Below, in pieces: positions 59,951 to 64,000 of a DNA stretch of 64,000 nucleotides. Each line of letters starts with the position of its first letter. Position 1 is the stretch's first letter. Under the pieces are notes generated by a model. That model was not told the DNA's origin and ran no database searches. It saw only the letters and a list, made by a program, of their open reading frames with translations. Origin of the DNA: Oscheius dolichura (Eukaryota > Nematoda > Chromadorea > Rhabditida > Rhabditidae); contig OW051494.1 in NCBI GenBank assembly GCA_932521035.1, positions 6,558,001-6,622,000 of the forward strand. Reading direction: 5' to 3'. The translations under genes were made by a program, and so were the position numbers.

Positions 59951-61659
59951 TTAAGCCTTAGCCTCGGCCTCAAGATCGCGTTTCATTTTTCCGAGGAATG
60001 CCCTCTTCTCCTGAGTAGTTTGGAATCTTCCGTGTCCAGTCTTGGAGCTAGTATCGATGAACTTCAGGTTGATCTTCTCATGGGCGAAACGCTTAGTTTG
60101 GACGAGCAACGACTTTCTGAGGGTAATAAGGCGCTTCTTAGGTCCAAGAACAGCTCCACGGATCATCAGGTAATCTTGCTTGACGATACCATAGCGAGGG
60201 AAACCACCCTGAAAAATGTGTTATTAGATTATCTTCTAAATAGATATTCAAAATATTGTATTGATGCTTCTCAGAAATCCACTAGTATCTTCAGCCACAA
60301 GTCGGTTTTGCGAACATAATCATCATCGAAGCAATAAATACTGAATAATAGCTACTAACCATAGGATTGATAGTCTTCTGGGTAAGATCAGTATCAGTGG
60401 ATCCATTGTTCTTGCCTTCCGGTGTGAGATATGACTTTCCAACGCGGTAGATCTTCTTGTTAATGTGGGTTCTGTGGTGGTAACCCTTCTGACCAGCGCG
60501 AGCCACGGTGAATTGAACACGAGAAGGATGCCACGCTCCGATACAAGCGACCTAAAAACGTTCATTATGTAAAACTAATGGCAATATTACCTTGCGAAGA
60601 CCTTTGTGGGTCTTACGGGGAAGCTTCTTCGTGTGCCACCTGGAAGTGACTCCCTTGAATCCGTGTCCGCGAGTGACTCCGATGGTGTCAATCATCTCAT
60701 CTTGGGAGAAGACGGTATCAACAGGGATCTGTTTTTCAAGGTGGTCCTTGGCCCAGTCAACCTTCTCAGCAATAGTGCCTCCATTGACTTGAATCTCCAT
60801 GATGTGAGCTTTCTTCTGTCTACGGCCAAGGATAGACATCTACAAAATAATGAATAATAAGCAGCTGTAAATATGATGCACCTGTGTATGAGCAATAACG
60901 CGGATTGCTGTGCAGTATTTCTTCATCTTGGCGAGATCAGATTCAATGGCCTTCTTACCGTCTTCATCTTGCCATTTCTTGGCGTACTTGGTGAAAGCCT
61001 TCTTCTTCGACCTTCCCCTACAATGAAATGTGAACAATGTGCCTTTATGATATCTCAACACGAGAAACCATACGAGCCACCGCAAGTTCACGGACTTTCA
61101 TGTTGTAATAACAACAGCGGAAAGCATTCATCATTACTCGCATGGTAAGTACACTCGTGCGTAAAACGCAGAGGAGGTACATGCCAATTGTGACATTTAA
61201 AATAGTATTATAGCTGTAATATCAGCTGCTCTACATCAGAGAAATAAAACGAACCAGTTTTTGTAGAAACGACGTCTGCAATCGTCGCTGAGGTGTTCGG
61301 CAAAGACTGTCTTGAATTGACGAGGTCCACGAGGAGTGTCGATGTAGCCAACAACTCCGACGATGACCATAGGAGGGGCTTCGATGATGGTGACGGGCTC
61401 GACAACCTCCTTCTTGTTCACCTTCGATCCAGGCTTGTCAACCTAAAGCCATCCATTTTGACGAAAAGCGAAAAAAGCGTACCTCGCGAACAATATGGGT
61501 CATTCCAGCCTTATATCCGAGGAAGGCGGTAAGGTGGATAGGCTTGGAAGCATCATCCTTGGGGAAGGCCTTTACTTTTCCGCGATATCTTCTTGAGCGC
61601 TTTTTGGGAGCGAATCCCATAGAACCATGGCGCGGTGCCGAAAACTTTCGGTGCGACAT
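59951..61659 (-). CDS. rpl-3: 60S ribosomal protein L3 (uL3)
   Basis: Large-subunit ribosomal protein near the peptidyl-transferase centre. Start [20 protein letters not shown] at 61659, then [94 protein letters not shown] with [20 protein letters not shown] (the W-finger region), [40 protein letters not shown], and end [13 protein letters not shown] with TAA at 59951. Length about 400, normal. Introns are longer here than in neighbours (some above 100 nt). A TTTTCCTTTTAG acceptor ends 9 nt before the ATG. Codon choice is more biased than in neighbours, as expected for a highly expressed gene. Confidence 0.97.
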
Positions 61660-62522
61660 GTTGTTACCCTAAAAGGAAAACTAATTGATACAATTCAACG
61701 CAAAGAAGAGATGGAGCTGACGTAGAGCAAAACCGTAACACGACACGAAACGACATGGAGTGAAGATAAAATAAGAATTTTAGGCGAAATATTCCGAAGT
61801 ACTGTAAAAACCTTTAAAATAGTCCTTTAACAAATTTGGCGCACCCTTACGTTTCCGCAGTGTGTTGTCCTTTGTGCTGTTCTGCTTCAAACAGTCAACT
61901 TTTGATGTTAATAAATGTGAAAGTGAACTTCGAAGAATTCATGGAATAGGAGAAATACTGCACGATTGACCTCACAACTGACAAGGAGACAAAAGAAGAA
62001 TGCAATTTTTTCAGTGATTTGCTCAATTGTGTCGAAAATGGTCATTCCTTTGGAAATATGAATGCTTGTAAACACTTACATATGTACTGCTTACATTGTG
62101 GCAAAGAAGCTGTATTTATGATAGCGTGTTTTTATAGAGGGGATTTGACCTTACAGTTAGAGATAAACTAAAAGCAACTATGAACCGTCCAATACAGGCA
62201 GAAGACATCGTAGTACCAACCAGTGATTCGCAATCACAAACGAAAAACATCCCATTTTGAAGGGAAATTGACCAAGATGTATGGAGGAGAAGAGGGGAGC
62301 ATCGTGGAAGACTGTTTCATATATAGAAGTATGACAAACAGCCGAGCTGAAAAGTTATTCATCGAACAACTGTAAGCAAGAATGATATTTTCCCCGTTTC
62401 TAAAAGCCCTTGCTTTATGCGTCTGTATAAGATTAGGACATCAGTACCCGTGAGGCGGTCCCGCTCCGCCCCTTCGTCTTGCTTTCACCTCGGTCATCTC
62501 TTTCCAATTTGTTCCCCATGGA
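61660..62522. other. Intergenic region between RPL3 and TMTC (divergent)
   Basis: About 860 bp of AT-rich DNA serving as 5' region for both genes. At 61797-61846 the blocks ACTGTAAAAACCTTTAAA and TTTGGCGCACC resemble a decayed copy of the palindromic MITE at 58.9-59.3 kb. No exon recognised. Confidence 0.45.
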
Positions 62523-64000
62523 ATGAAACACTTGAAAAGAACCGTTCCTTCCTTTACTTCTGCTTCACCTGCTTCAAGTTATTTCATCGTATCGATAGCT
62601 GCTATTCTTCCTTTTCTCAACTCATTGGATGGCGAGTTTGTCTTCGACGATGGGTATGTTGTCTTCACCATATTTGACTCAGCCAAGCAATAAAATGAAC
62701 ATTCTTGTTGGAGTGATAGTTAATAATTTCCAATTTACTATTATCTAACTATTTTTGAGTCTCATTCCAACCGACATCAAACGATAGAATATAAAAAAGC
62801 AGATATAATAAACGAGGAGAAGTTGTTATCGCTCTAAAAAAGAAACTCATTCAAAGATTCATTTCCTGGGCAAAAAGGACTACTCCGAAATGATCTCACA
62901 GAGCTGGCAGCTCTTTTTCCCAGTGAAGTACCTATTGACTTTTGGGATCGTCTAAGGTCTCACAAACACAAAACGAGACCCCTGTCCACTTGAGAAACGG
63001 ATTCTTGCACTCATTATTACGGTTGTAATTCATGCGTTGCTCGGGGATAATTAGCGAGATGGGCGCCGGTCGTGATGAGCCTCCCGGGGGTCGTGATGCA
63101 AATCGGCTCCGTGACTGTTGATAGATGACCGCCAAAGGTCGACCTCTGCCTTATCGTTCTCGTTGTTGGGTAACAGCCGCGCGATAAAACTCGAAGGCGA
63201 CAGTGTGAAACACGGCACAATAGAGAAAAGTTATTTTTAGGCCAGCGGTGGTGACCAACTCCGACGTCCTGGGCACTTCTTCCCTCTCCGATCTGCTGGT
63301 CCATGATTTCTGGGGCAACGATGTCCGTCTGCCTGGCTCACACAAGAGCTACCGACCGCTGACGACGCTGTCCTTCCGTCTGACGCACTCCCTCTGCGGA
63401 CTGTCGCCCTTCCCGTTCGTTTCCAGTCCTTTTATAGACTCATAAACCTTCTCCTTCAATTAGACTATAGCCGTGGGAGAGGGAGGCTTGTCCCCCGGCC
63501 AATTTGTGCGAGTTGTGGGATTAGGACGAGGGCTTTCTTCTTATTAGGCGGTAATTACCTCGTCGGCTAGCATATCATAGCGTCACATGGACAACTCGAT
63601 CAACTGGCTGTCCCCAAAACAAAGGCCGAGGGCCCCAATCTATTCATCAGCTTCAGATTCCATCTCGCCAATGTGCTCCTCCACTCGGCGGCCACTTGTC
63701 TCGTTTTTTGGCTGGCGGGACGAGTCAAACTTAAAAAATGTGAGTTGGATGATTTGTCGGGAGATTAGGAAATTGAATGGCCCCCTCGAGGGCCGCGAGT
63801 GATTGAGTGACCCCTGTTTTGGACGACATTTCAACGACGGCCGGAGAATGACAAATTGGACGGCTCCATTGCCCCCAAATACACTGATAAAATATTCACA
63901 AGAAACAATAGAAGTCTCTGTCTTCAGGCTACTCGTTCGCGGCGGCCGGCCTCTTCGCCGTCCACCCTGTCCACTGCGAGGCCGTATCGAGCATCGTCGG
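62523..64000 (+). CDS. TMTC-family O-mannosyltransferase, 5' part (runs off window)
   Basis: Transmembrane and TPR-repeat protein of the TMTC family, ER enzymes that O-mannosylate cadherins. Exon 1 (62523-62653): MKHLKRTVPS, a hydrophobic helix YFIVSIAAILPFLNS, then LDGEFVFDDG. After a 587-nt intron exon 2 starts at 63241: PAVVTNSDVLG, LLVHDFWGNDV, LPGSHKSYRPLTTLSFRL. Exon 3: FHLANVLLHSAATCLVFWLA. Exon 4 begins CYSFAAAGLFAVHPVHCEAV and SSIVG at the window edge. FDDRPA-like, DDFWG, SHKSYRPL and LFAVHPVHxEAV are diagnostic for TMTC1-4. The TPR part lies outside. Exon 1 is AT-rich, exons 2-4 GC-rich. Which TMTC paralogue cannot be told. Confidence 0.9.

Noticed and set aside
61835-61842. E2F-like TTTGGCGC upstream of RPL3
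   Set aside because: It lies within blocks resembling a decayed palindromic MITE (ACTGTAAAAACCTTTAAA), so the match is better explained as repeat sequence.

Overview
Organism. The window is animal nuclear DNA. Protein-coding genes are cut by very many tiny spliceosomal introns, mostly 27-45 nt with rare long ones. Genes sit close together on both strands. The best guess is a nematode or close relative with a compact genome. Grounds: ShKT-domain and DUF229 proteins, a Vsx/CEH-10 homeobox gene with its CVC domain, a probable 3' splice acceptor within 0-35 nt upstream of most start codons (spliced-leader trans-splicing), and palindromic short elements of the TACTGTAG...TTTAAAGG...GCGC style known from Caenorhabditis. 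The phylum call is an inference. No tool was run; splice sites were read by eye from frame and homology.

Layout. Positions 1 to about 23 kb are GC-rich and carry a MAP3K-like kinase, a tetraspanin, two tandem DUF229 genes, an invadolysin-type M8 protease, a WASP homologue, a costars-domain protein, a secreted ShKT protein and a TRIM-NHL gene with a piggyBac-type MITE in one intron. A gene-poor AT-rich stretch (23-25.2 kb) holds a non-autonomous hAT-like element with a perfect 8-bp target duplication. From 25.2 to 43.7 kb a same-strand series kinesin-4 / DNA polymerase theta / REV3 (polymerase zeta) has operon-like spacing; a complete Vsx homeobox gene lies on the opposite strand inside a 2-kb intron of the polymerase theta gene. 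Then come SUCLG1, BCAS3, a PP1 catalytic subunit, a secreted protein I cannot assign, MCM5, repeats with a decayed EF-1A fragment, RPL3, and the 5' part of a TMTC gene running off the end.

How the genes relate. The AT-rich half is rich in replication, repair and division genes (kinesin-4, POLQ, REV3, MCM5, PP1). E2F-like sites stand upstream of MCM5 and of the kinesin/POLQ/REV3 series. The GC-rich half is dominated by surface, secreted and cytoskeletal functions. BCAS3 and TMTC have exons of both compositions, so the composition change does not follow gene borders.

Most notable: the nested Vsx gene, the POLQ-REV3 pair, a one-exon gene-conversion tract between the DUF229 copies, an exact 69-nt inverted copy of an MCM5 exon piece, several GC-AG introns, and a foldback element built of ~16-nt units.
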